A stretch of 37,816 bases of DNA from JBLNCE01 sp050260415. Its GTDB lineage: Bacteria > Bacillota > UBA4882 > JAAYXC01. Within the stretch, counting starts at the first letter, position 1. Every line of letters starts with the position of its first letter. Of this stretch, positions 32,089-37,816 are shown piece by piece. Under the pieces are notes generated by a model. The model made no database searches. It saw only the letters and a list, made by a program, of their open reading frames with translations, and had not been told where the DNA came from. A program made the position numbers and the translations under genes. The DNA lies in the NCBI GenBank assembly GCA_050260415.1, contig JBLNCE010000206.1, positions 1 through 37,816 on the forward strand. Direction: 5' to 3'.

Positions 32089-32610
32089 TTATTGAGCCAA
32101 CCATGCTTCGACTTGGGCGTCCGCCTCCTTGGCCTCTTCGATGGAGATGTGCGGCTTGAGTGAGTTGAGGCGCCTAGCGACAGACTCCCTCTCTGTTGTT
32201 CCTTCTTGGACCCGTATCCAAGAAGCTGTGGCCAAGCGTTCGAGTATCCGTATATTGTTATCCTTGACGAATTCACAAACATCATCGATGGCATTCATTT
32301 CCTCTGAAGAAAGTTTCCCTTTTTCGCGTACAAATCCTGCATTGGAGCCTGGATGCAAAATAACACCATATCCCTGTGTATTCAGGTCGATATCCAAGGC
32401 TCCGTAGCTTTTCATCTCTTCCAACTCTGCTTCGAGATCAAAAGAATACGGGCCGTGCCGGTAAAGAACGAAGCGAAAGGGTACATCCATTTTACTCTTG
32501 TCGTTCAACAAGGAAATGGTCTTTTGTACATGGGTCTTTCCGGTCCAACTGTGGCGCTGGTGCAGAGCCTCCACTACGGCTAGAATAATTGCGTGCGATT
32601 TAAACTGCAT
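32089..32610 (-). CDS. YwgA-like protein of unknown function
   Basis: This 173-residue protein resembles the YwgA family in its first half: HAIILAVVEALHQRHSWTGK, an HVQK segment, FRFVLYRHGPYSFDLEAELEEM and then ILHPG. The fold is probably a winged helix, as in YwgA and SocA/Panacea-type proteins, many of which sit in phage- or defence-linked loci. The C-terminal 60 residues are helical. Its reaction or partner is unknown. The ATG at 32610 has GGAGGA 6 bases upstream. Base use is more AT-rich than the core genes to the left. It runs in the same direction as the small unknown gene at 32816. Confidence 0.6.
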   Translation of the reverse strand: MQFKSHAIILAVVEALHQRHSWTGKTHVQKTISLLNDKSKMDVPFRFVLYRHGPYSFDLEAELEEMKSYGALDIDLNTQGYGVILHPGSNAGFVREKGKLSSEEMNAIDDVCEFVKDNNIRILERLATASWIRVQEGTTERESVARRLNSLKPHISIEEAKEADAQVEAWLAQ

Positions 32611-32815
32611 GGATGATCCTCCGAGACGGTATGTTGGCGATTACCGAGGATTCCTGCAATGAACTCACGGTTTCTTCATCCGAAACGCGAACGCAGAAAT
32701 CATTGATCTCGTATTGGCTAGGGCCGGGCTTAGGAGCGGTCTCGAGACCCCACCTGCGGCGAAGGCTCGGCGGATGTCACGTCGGGCCGAAGGACCACAC
32801 CCGTGGCTTTTTGCC

Positions 32816-33163
32816 TCACGCCTCCACCACCGCCCTCACCACCAGCCTCACACCCTCCAGGAACGCCCGCTCGGCCAGGATCATTACCTCCAGATAGTGC
32901 GCATCGGCCACGGCCTCGCCGTATTCCATGAGCGCCGCCCGGCCCTCTTCGGGGAGCATCTCCAGGAGCCGCGCGTGGAGGCGGGAGGCTTTTTCCTGCT
33001 CTAGGCAGTATTCCTTGGATTCTTCGTACGGATTGACTCTATTCAAGCGCCGGCAGATGAATTTTTGCAGATTCTCGCCGAAATCATATGGTTCACGATC
33101 ATCGCGGGCAGTCGGGGACGAACTGGACGGGGTGTGGGATACCCGGTAGCACACGGCGATCAT
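32816..33163 (-). CDS. small unknown protein, DUF6809-like C-terminal part
   Basis: This is a protein of about 115 residues. From about residue 30 it is a helical domain: FICRRLNRVNPYEESKEYCL, LPEEGRAALMEYGEAVADAH and RAFLEGVRLVVRAVVEA. The NPYE start and GVRL ending loosely recall the DUF6809 family; this is weak. The first 30 residues (YRVSHTPSSSSPTARDDREP) look non-conserved and may lie outside the original gene. ATG 33163 has GAGGGAAAGG directly upstream; a TTG at 33175 is an alternative. A 43-codon frame (33099-33230) overlaps its start in another frame, so a frameshift in an older gene is possible. A C-box-like site lies about 100 bases upstream. Confidence 0.5.
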   Translation of the reverse strand: MIAVCYRVSHTPSSSSPTARDDREPYDFGENLQKFICRRLNRVNPYEESKEYCLEQEKASRLHARLLEMLPEEGRAALMEYGEAVADAHYLEVMILAERAFLEGVRLVVRAVVEA

Positions 33164-33262
33164 CCTTTCCCTCAAACGGTTCGGTGAAGCCGGGCAACAC
33201 CAAATGAATGACGGCTTTTATCTGACGCATCCCGAATAAGAGGCAGCGTCGAGGCTGAATGT

Positions 33263-33288
33263 TACTCATAGTCTGTAGACATCCTAAT
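33263..33288 (+). promoter_or_regulatory. candidate C-box of the controller-like HTH gene
   Basis: TACTCATAGTC (33263-33273), TGTA, then GACATCCTAAT (33278-33288) follow the plan of C-boxes in restriction-modification loci, in which ACTnnnAGT-like half-sites are separated by about 4 bases with a central GTCTGTAGAC-like core. The left half matches well, the right half partly. It lies immediately before the -35 at 33292, where a controller protein would activate its own promoter. Confidence 0.5.
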
Positions 33289-33291
33289 CCA

Positions 33292-33321
33292 TTGATCCTA
33301 TTGTTGTCAAGACAATACAAT
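33292..33321 (+). promoter_or_regulatory. promoter of the controller-like gene
   Basis: TTGATC (33292-33297), 18 bases and TACAAT (33316-33321). Transcription would begin about 8 bases before the ATG at 33338, giving an almost leaderless mRNA. This fits the absence of a ribosome binding site and is typical of controller-protein genes. Confidence 0.5.
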
Positions 33322-33337
33322 CTTTGGATGTGAATCG

Positions 33338-33568
33338 ATGGCTGCGGACATCAGAGCGGCTTTTGGCAAGCGGGTCCGGGAAATCCGCCAAGCCCGGGGG
33401 ATGTCCCAGGAAGAGCTGGCGTTCGAGAGTGGACTTCATCGGACTTATATAAGCTCCGTTGAACGCGGCGAGCGTAATATCGCCATCATCAATATGCACA
33501 AGATAGCCAAGGCCTTGGGCGTCGACCTTCGCGATCTCATCCCCGATATGGCTGATAAATCATCTTGA
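33338..33568 (+). CDS. XRE-family HTH protein, restriction controller (C protein)-like
   Basis: This is a 76-residue, single-domain helix-turn-helix protein: FGKRVREIRQARGMSQEELA, FESGLHRTYISSVERGERN and ALGVDLRDLIPD. Length and text (the L.RTYIS..ERG.RN recognition helix) match controller proteins of type II restriction-modification systems, which act as dimers on C-boxes. A C-box-like site and a near-leaderless promoter precede it. No type II methylase or endonuclease gene is next to it, so it is an orphan or regulates something else; the methylase at the right edge is type I. It is transcribed against its neighbours. Confidence 0.8.
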   Translation: MAADIRAAFGKRVREIRQARGMSQEELAFESGLHRTYISSVERGERNIAIINMHKIAKALGVDLRDLIPDMADKSS

Positions 33569-33684
33569 TTCGCTTTTTTAAGAGCGGCGTGAAAAGATCA
33601 TCCCCATTACTATAAAACATGCTTAAAATGCAACACTTTCCTATTTCTTGGTCACTTTTTTGCGTGTTTTTGCGTTTTTTGTAG

Positions 33685-33816
33685 GAAAAGATTAAGGCCT
33701 TGAAGAAGCTGGCCCGGGACCAGGCCAGGAAGCTGAGCCCCACTATCAACCTGGTCTGCCGGGATCATCTACGGGAACTTGGGTATCTCGAGAAGAAGGA
33801 CGGGGAGGGGGGATAA
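33685..33816 (+). pseudogene. ribbon-helix-helix DNA-binding protein remnant
   Basis: In frame from 33685 the sequence reads KIKALKKLARDQARKLSPTI and VCRDHLRELGYLEKKDGEGG, then TAA at 33814. It resembles the helical part of a CopG/Arc-type ribbon-helix-helix protein that has lost its N-terminal strand. No normal start codon with a ribosome binding site is seen (a TTG at 33700 is possible), and upstream is AT-rich sequence with T-rich short repeats. The sharp change to GC-rich sequence at about 33710 suggests a recombination junction. Confidence 0.5.
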
Positions 33817-34004
33817 GCCGCGGGCAGTGGTTTATAACCACCTCTGGTGCTCATCTTCGCCAAGGCCCAAAGGCCCGGATAAGCTTCAGGATAGTGTCAA
33901 GGTTTTGCTTTTATGGCTATATGGCTTTTGATCTCATACAAGACTACGGAAGAGAGCGTTTCCAAGTAATATTATTAGCAATACTGTAACTTTTGAAATA
34001 TTAT
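33817..34004. other. GC-to-AT transition before the Gabija-like pair, no gene seen
   Basis: A small inverted repeat (GTGGTT/AACCAC at 33827-33841) lies here, and from about 33900 the sequence turns AT-rich. No gene is supported. It holds the left boundary of the AT-rich insert. Confidence 0.4.
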
Positions 34005-35285
34005 TCAACAAAAAGGAGGCTGAGTAATCCGCCTTTTATAAGGATCTTGTACTATTACTGTTACCCATTCACGGGCTCTAGTTACTGCGTTATAGAGCCG
34101 CCTTCGTTGGGACTCAATCGAACCACCTACTTCGTAAGGCCATAGCACAATCACACCTCGAAATTCTTGATTCTTTGCTTGCTGAATGGTCATGGCTCTT
34201 AGTCCATGCGACACAGATCCGTAAGCACGTATTCGTTGAACTATTCTCTTGGCTTGTGACTGAATGTCACCTAATTTAAGGGGTTGCACATATCCAAGAG
34301 AATAGCGGCGGTGTAACCACTCCCGCAGTTCAGCAGCTCCAGGGCAGGCGACATTAAAATTGAGATTATTTAAGTCAACTATTTGATCTGGTTCTCCTAT
34401 TAAGCCTACGGCTTGAAATAACTGTAATTCCATCGTAGTGATATCTAGTTCCCACCTAATTTTGAACGGCCCGGCATACTGACCCTCTTTAATCTTAATT
34501 GGTTCTCGGTCTAGTCGTTCAAGCGTTTGTAGAACAAAAGCAGAATTAGCTGGTTTCGTTGGTGAAAGCAATACAACATCACCGCCAGGTTTCCACTTTA
34601 GGCTTCTGGCCACATGTCCAGCTGCGTCTAGTGCTCTATATGCTGCTAATATCTGAAAATCTCCAACTGAATAAAGAGGATTACCTTGACGCAACGCCAT
34701 CGAAGCATTAAGTAATTCGGATTTATTAGTTCTATGGTTAATATTTAGATGAATAACTTTACATGTAGACTTTAACCACTCAAGCGCAGGATTAGGGCCA
34801 AGATCACTAAGATCTTGAAATTCATCACCAGCAACTAAAAGAATTACAACTTGTGCAAGACTTTGAATTATACCTAAACGTCCTTGTTTGCAATCCTGAA
34901 CTTCGTCGACTACAACTATGGGGAACGTCCGTGCAACCCAATTTCGTACTTCTGGTTTCTCAAGTAGAAGAGCTGCGACGCTGCAGGTTGTATTATATTC
35001 GTTATTATTATCTATTAATAAATTAAGAACTTTGACCAGGGACCTCCAACGTTGTACCAAATTCCAAGCAAAACTATCAAATGTGACGCATTCGAATCGA
35101 CCTTTAAGGCCAGGAACATGACTCATGCGTGCATTTAACCGACGACGAGCACCATGCATAAATGTGAGACCGAGAACACGCTGTCCATCTCTTAATTCGG
35201 TTGTTATAAGTTGTGCCTCAAGCTGTGCCATAAGCTGTGTGGTTTTCCCCGTGCCTGCAGCACCTTCAAACGCAATGATATTCAT
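34005..35285 (-). CDS. gajB: GajB-like UvrD-type helicase (Gabija defence)
   Basis: This is a 426-residue superfamily I helicase. Motifs in order are Walker A GAAGTGKT (8-15), LTFMHGARRRLNAR (Ia), DEVQD (127-131, motif II), GDEFQD (153-158, III), LNINHRT (IV), MTIQQAKNQEFRGV (V) and LYNAVTRAR (VI). It is shorter than typical GajB (about 490 residues) but has the complete motor set. In Gabija, GajB senses or unwinds DNA and works with the GajA nuclease. The ATG at 35285 overlaps the stop of the upstream gene as ATGA, so the two are translationally coupled. Base and codon use are clearly AT-rich compared with the rest of the window, a sign of transfer. Confidence 0.8.
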   Translation of the reverse strand: MNIIAFEGAAGTGKTTQLMAQLEAQLITTELRDGQRVLGLTFMHGARRRLNARMSHVPGLKGRFECVTFDSFAWNLVQRWRSLVKVLNLLIDNNNEYNTTCSVAALLLEKPEVRNWVARTFPIVVVDEVQDCKQGRLGIIQSLAQVVILLVAGDEFQDLSDLGPNPALEWLKSTCKVIHLNINHRTNKSELLNASMALRQGNPLYSVGDFQILAAYRALDAAGHVARSLKWKPGGDVVLLSPTKPANSAFVLQTLERLDREPIKIKEGQYAGPFKIRWELDITTMELQLFQAVGLIGEPDQIVDLNNLNFNVACPGAAELREWLHRRYSLGYVQPLKLGDIQSQAKRIVQRIRAYGSVSHGLRAMTIQQAKNQEFRGVIVLWPYEVGGSIESQRRRLYNAVTRAREWVTVIVQDPYKRRITQPPFC

Positions 35286-37108
35286 GGATGCCACTCCAAG
35301 ATTGGACAGTCTTTAACGCTTCTTGAATCTACTGTAAGGTTTGGATGTGGTATAGTTGGATTTACTATACCTGAGCGCAGTGCGTCTAAAACTTGACGTG
35401 CTCGATCAAGGCATGGCGGTAATTCCGACATTACACCAGCAATATTTTCATAAACAAGATAATCTCCTTTAAGACCAGGTCTTTTTGCTTTAAGTATCGT
35501 GCGCAATTCATCCGTTGTCGTTAATTTTAGTCCAATTGCAGTATTAATCATCGATAGCGCATCTGTATTGCCATTTAAAACCCAAACCACTACATCTTCT
35601 ATGGCCCAGCCACTCGGCCATTGAATGATTGTAGATGGTTTTGTATTGCAAGCCAAAAGGGTGTCAATATAGCTGTCCCCTGCTTCGTCTCCGTCGACTA
35701 AGGCCGCAACTGAACTACGTAGGCGAGAAATGACTTCAAATGTCTGGCCTATTGATGCATCATGTGTTGGAACTACTCCTATAACAGCCCCAAAAGCCAT
35801 TTCATCTTCTCTATTTACGACCTGCCAACCTTCTTTAGTCTCAGTAATTGCGCAAAGTAGCCGTAACCATTCATAATCAATTCGTCCTTCTGGTATTAAT
35901 ACGCATTCTTGCATGAGTGCAGCTACTAAGTCATATCGATTATCTCGGAAAAGCTTACGAATGCAATTTGGTGTATCAGTTGTGAGTTCATGCTCTAAAA
36001 GAGGACGAGCAGATAAATTTCCACCATTGTTTTCAAGCACTCTTACTTTAGTTGCCGGATAAAATGCTGCTACTCCTGGAGAATGACTAGTAGTAATAGT
36101 CTGAGAAGCAACTGAGTGTAACCGGTATAAGAGTCTCCTTTGAAGCCCTGGAGGTAAATGAAGTTCTGGTTCTTCAATCGCTAACAAAAAGCCCTTACCT
36201 TGTTGATTTCGAAATCTGCCAAATTCCATAAGTAAAAGCATTGTTTGAATGGATAATAGTCCTGTTCCATGTCGTCCAGCAGGTAATGAGGTGCTACCAT
36301 GATACTGATAATGTGGAACAATGGCGCCAAGCAACGCATCTGAATCAGTAGCTGTTATTCTAAACTGAAGAGATAGTCGGTGAGGGAATAACTGTGATAG
36401 CTCTGAGTTAATTCGTTCCACAATCCTGCCTAATTCACCGCTTGATTCTAAAGGATTGTTTGGATTTCGTAAACGATCTCGCTCGGTAATGAGTTCTTGG
36501 GAGGGAACACCACCTAAAGTAGTTACTAGTCGTCTGAACAATTCAGAGCCAAATGAGATTGTTCTTTCCCATATCCTAGAAATAGGTATAAGAAAAATCC
36601 CAATATCATTTATAAGTTTCCCGGGGACCATAGTAATTACCTCTGAATCAAATGGATCTTCCATTGTTTCGTCGTCATAAAAGTACCGAATCGACTCTAC
36701 TGACAGTGTTTCTTGGTCAAATCGAGCTGCAAATGCAATTTGTGCACAGAGTAGCTCTATGTCCTGAGTTTTTTCTACTTGAATGGTCTTTGAAATGGGA
36801 TTCCACCATTTTGGTACAGCTCTTCCATCACGAAACCAATCCGAGTTTTGGTCTGGTTTATTACCAGGGAAATCTACTATTGTTGCAACTAGAAGTATTC
36901 GATCACTATTTGTTGGACTACTACCAAAAAAATCATGTTCCGTTAAGTGCCGTACCAATCGATCTCGACCAAATAACAAAGCTATTGCCTCAATTACGGT
37001 GCTTTTACCGCTATTGTTAGATCCGATAAGCACAGTATGATCATCAAAATTTATAGTGGCTTGCATAATTCCCCGAAAACCTTTAATATTTAACTGAGCA
37101 ATTCGCAT
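35282..37108 (-). CDS. gajA: GajA-like OLD-family ATPase/TOPRIM nuclease (Gabija defence)
   Basis: This 608-residue protein has an N-terminal ABC-type ATPase with FRGIMQATINFDDHTVLIGS then NNSGKST (Walker A, 29-37). A late ATPase core follows with LLAIEEPELHLPPGLQRRLL (Walker B region) and ITTSHSPGV. The C-terminal TOPRIM nuclease has LIPEGRIDYEWLRLL (catalytic Glu) and AALVDGDEAGDSY (DxD). This is the architecture of class 2 OLD nucleases such as GajA, which cut phage DNA when nucleotide levels fall. With the coupled helicase downstream it makes a complete Gabija-like pair. ATG 37108 has GAGGGA just upstream; a GTG at 37120 is possible. It starts about 100 bases after the hsdM stop and is AT-rich like its partner. 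Confidence 0.82.
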   Translation of the reverse strand: MRIAQLNIKGFRGIMQATINFDDHTVLIGSNNSGKSTVIEAIALLFGRDRLVRHLTEHDFFGSSPTNSDRILLVATIVDFPGNKPDQNSDWFRDGRAVPKWWNPISKTIQVEKTQDIELLCAQIAFAARFDQETLSVESIRYFYDDETMEDPFDSEVITMVPGKLINDIGIFLIPISRIWERTISFGSELFRRLVTTLGGVPSQELITERDRLRNPNNPLESSGELGRIVERINSELSQLFPHRLSLQFRITATDSDALLGAIVPHYQYHGSTSLPAGRHGTGLLSIQTMLLLMEFGRFRNQQGKGFLLAIEEPELHLPPGLQRRLLYRLHSVASQTITTSHSPGVAAFYPATKVRVLENNGGNLSARPLLEHELTTDTPNCIRKLFRDNRYDLVAALMQECVLIPEGRIDYEWLRLLCAITETKEGWQVVNREDEMAFGAVIGVVPTHDASIGQTFEVISRLRSSVAALVDGDEAGDSYIDTLLACNTKPSTIIQWPSGWAIEDVVVWVLNGNTDALSMINTAIGLKLTTTDELRTILKAKRPGLKGDYLVYENIAGVMSELPPCLDRARQVLDALRSGIVNPTIPHPNLTVDSRSVKDCPILEWHP

Positions 37109-37208
37109 ATAATCCCTCACTTTCTATGGTTGCCTTAAATCTCATATATTTTGGTTGTCATTTTTGTGTACATATTTCTTTATACAATTATAAAATTTAT
37201 GCACATAC
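37109..37208 (-). other. AT-rich spacer with a possible -10, between hsdM and gajA
   Basis: One hundred very AT-rich bases. A TATAAT (37192-37187, minus) could be a -10 box, but no good -35 is present. An ATG at 37212 overlapping the hsdM stop (ATGA) opens a frame that stops after about 10 codons. Confidence 0.3.
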
Positions 37209-37816
37209 TCATTTCCCACCCTCAAGCTCTTCATACACAGCAGCAAACTGTTCCAACGCCGCCTGCAGGTTCTCCACGATCTCCGCCGCGATCGTCTCCG
37301 GATCCGGCAGGTTCTCCGTGTCCTCCAGGCTCTCGTCCTTGAGCCAGGTAGTATCCAGGCTAAGCTTGTCGCGCTGCATGAGATCCTCGTAGACAAAGGC
37401 CCTAAACCGCTCGGTCTCTTCCCGGTCATACCGGTTTTCCGGGTGATAGCACTTGATAAAGTCCTGCAGATCTTCGTAGCGTAGCGGGTTTGTCTTGAGG
37501 GTGAAATGTTTGTTGGTCCGCAGGTCGTAGATCCAGAGCCGCTCGGTCCAAGGGCGCTCCCGGGCCGGCTTGCGATCGAAGAAGAGCACGTTCGCCTTGA
37601 CACCCTGGGCGTAGAAGACGCCGGTCGGCAGCCGGAGCAGCGTGTGGACGTCGCACTCGGCGAGGAGCCTGCGCCGCACCGTCTCACCCGCGCCGCCTTC
37701 AAAGAGCACGTTGTCCGGCACCACGATGGCCGCCCGGCCGTTGATCTTCAGGAGCGTCTTGACGTGCTGGAGGAAGTTGAGCTGCTTGTTGGAGGTAGTA
37801 GCCCAGAAGTCCTGGC
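37209..37816 (-). CDS. hsdM: type I restriction-modification methylase HsdM, C-terminal part
   Basis: The last 202 residues or so of an N6-adenine methylase; the start and the catalytic NPPF-type motif lie beyond the right edge. Visible text is QDFWATTSNKQLNFLQHVKT, INGRAAIVVPDNVLFEGG, RLPTGVFYAQGVKANVLFFD and LWIYDLRTNKHFTLKTNPLR, all characteristic of HsdM. HsdM forms the type I methylase with the specificity subunit HsdS. Base composition is GC-rich like the core genome, unlike the Gabija-like pair that follows. It ends at TGA 37209 with GAGGGTGGG before an overlapping ATG, a layout that would normally lead into hsdS. No hsdS or hsdR follows within the window. Confidence 0.9.
   Translation of the reverse strand, partial: QDFWATTSNKQLNFLQHVKTLLKINGRAAIVVPDNVLFEGGAGETVRRRLLAECDVHTLLRLPTGVFYAQGVKANVLFFDRKPARERPWTERLWIYDLRTNKHFTLKTNPLRYEDLQDFIKCYHPENRYDREETERFRAFVYEDLMQRDKLSLDTTWLKDESLEDTENLPDPETIAAEIVENLQAALEQFAAVYEELEGGK

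Noticed and set aside
31702..32163. 153-codon plus-strand frame with several Cys (HVCAEGC, CLRCC)
   Set aside because: No ribosome binding site, overlaps the end of the YwgA-like gene on the other strand, and no family recognised.
32601..32770. Open frame on the minus strand running into the start of the YwgA-like gene
   Set aside because: About 57 codons with no start codon and no recognisable similarity; probably chance.
33827..33841. Palindrome GTGGTT/AACCAC as an attachment site
   Set aside because: No second copy on the other side of the AT-rich insert and no integrase gene in the window.

Overview
The window looks like a chromosome segment of a GC-rich bacterium of the Bacillota. Most genes have strong AGGAGG-type ribosome binding sites, GTG and TTG starts are common, and an htrA gene is followed by a CxxH/CxxC mini-protein as in Bacilli. 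Two observations hint at a diderm (outer-membrane) lineage, perhaps Limnochordia-like. One is a secreted protein that looks like an outer-membrane beta-barrel and ends in a C-terminal Phe (8850-9545). The other is a sugar-binding protein with an ordinary signal peptide and no lipobox. The taxonomic placement is inference. No rRNA, tRNA or CRISPR array was recognised.

Layout. 1-4230 (minus): a housekeeping block of YchF GTPase, phosphohexomutase, HtrA protease and CxxH/CxxC protein. 4489-8671 (plus): a tight operon of a uronate-isomerase-like amidohydrolase, a DUF362/ferredoxin protein, a HIT hydrolase and a second amidohydrolase. 8850-11988: the barrel-like protein, a MATE exporter (minus) and a HAD hydrolase. 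12047-16450 (plus): a sugar-uptake cassette of LacI regulator, binding protein and two permeases, with a LacI-type operator before the regulator and another before the binding protein. The cassette is flanked by two copies of the 3' end of the HAD gene, the second being a broken remnant. 16737-18197 (minus): an M48 metallopeptidase.

18473-30364 (minus): a glycan-degradation operon running from a clear sigma-70 promoter with two AAACGTT operators through LacI, GH65, GH2, a stretch of gene debris (start of a URO-D gene and the two ends of a beta-galactosidase-like gene), a GH38-like glycosidase and a URO-D/methyltransferase-like protein. The operon probably imports nothing itself. The LacI/ABC cassette nearby could supply oligosaccharides, but neither locus encodes the transporter ATPase, so a shared MsmX-type ATPase is likely.

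30454-37816: an accessory region. It holds a GNAT acetyltransferase, a 51-residue acidic Cys-containing protein, a glutamine synthetase N-terminal stub next to a cluster of perfect hairpins, a YwgA-like protein, a small unknown protein, a restriction-controller-like HTH protein with a candidate C-box, a ribbon-helix-helix remnant, an AT-rich Gabija-like pair (OLD-family ATPase/TOPRIM nuclease plus UvrD-type helicase), and the C-terminal part of a type I restriction methylase (HsdM) leaving the window. The Gabija pair starts right after the hsdM stop codon, where hsdS would be expected. This part reads as a defence island under turnover. The strongest leads are the insertion of the Gabija-like pair at the hsdM 3' end, the orphan controller with its C-box, and the repeat-flanked sugar cassette. 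No wholly new system is proven.
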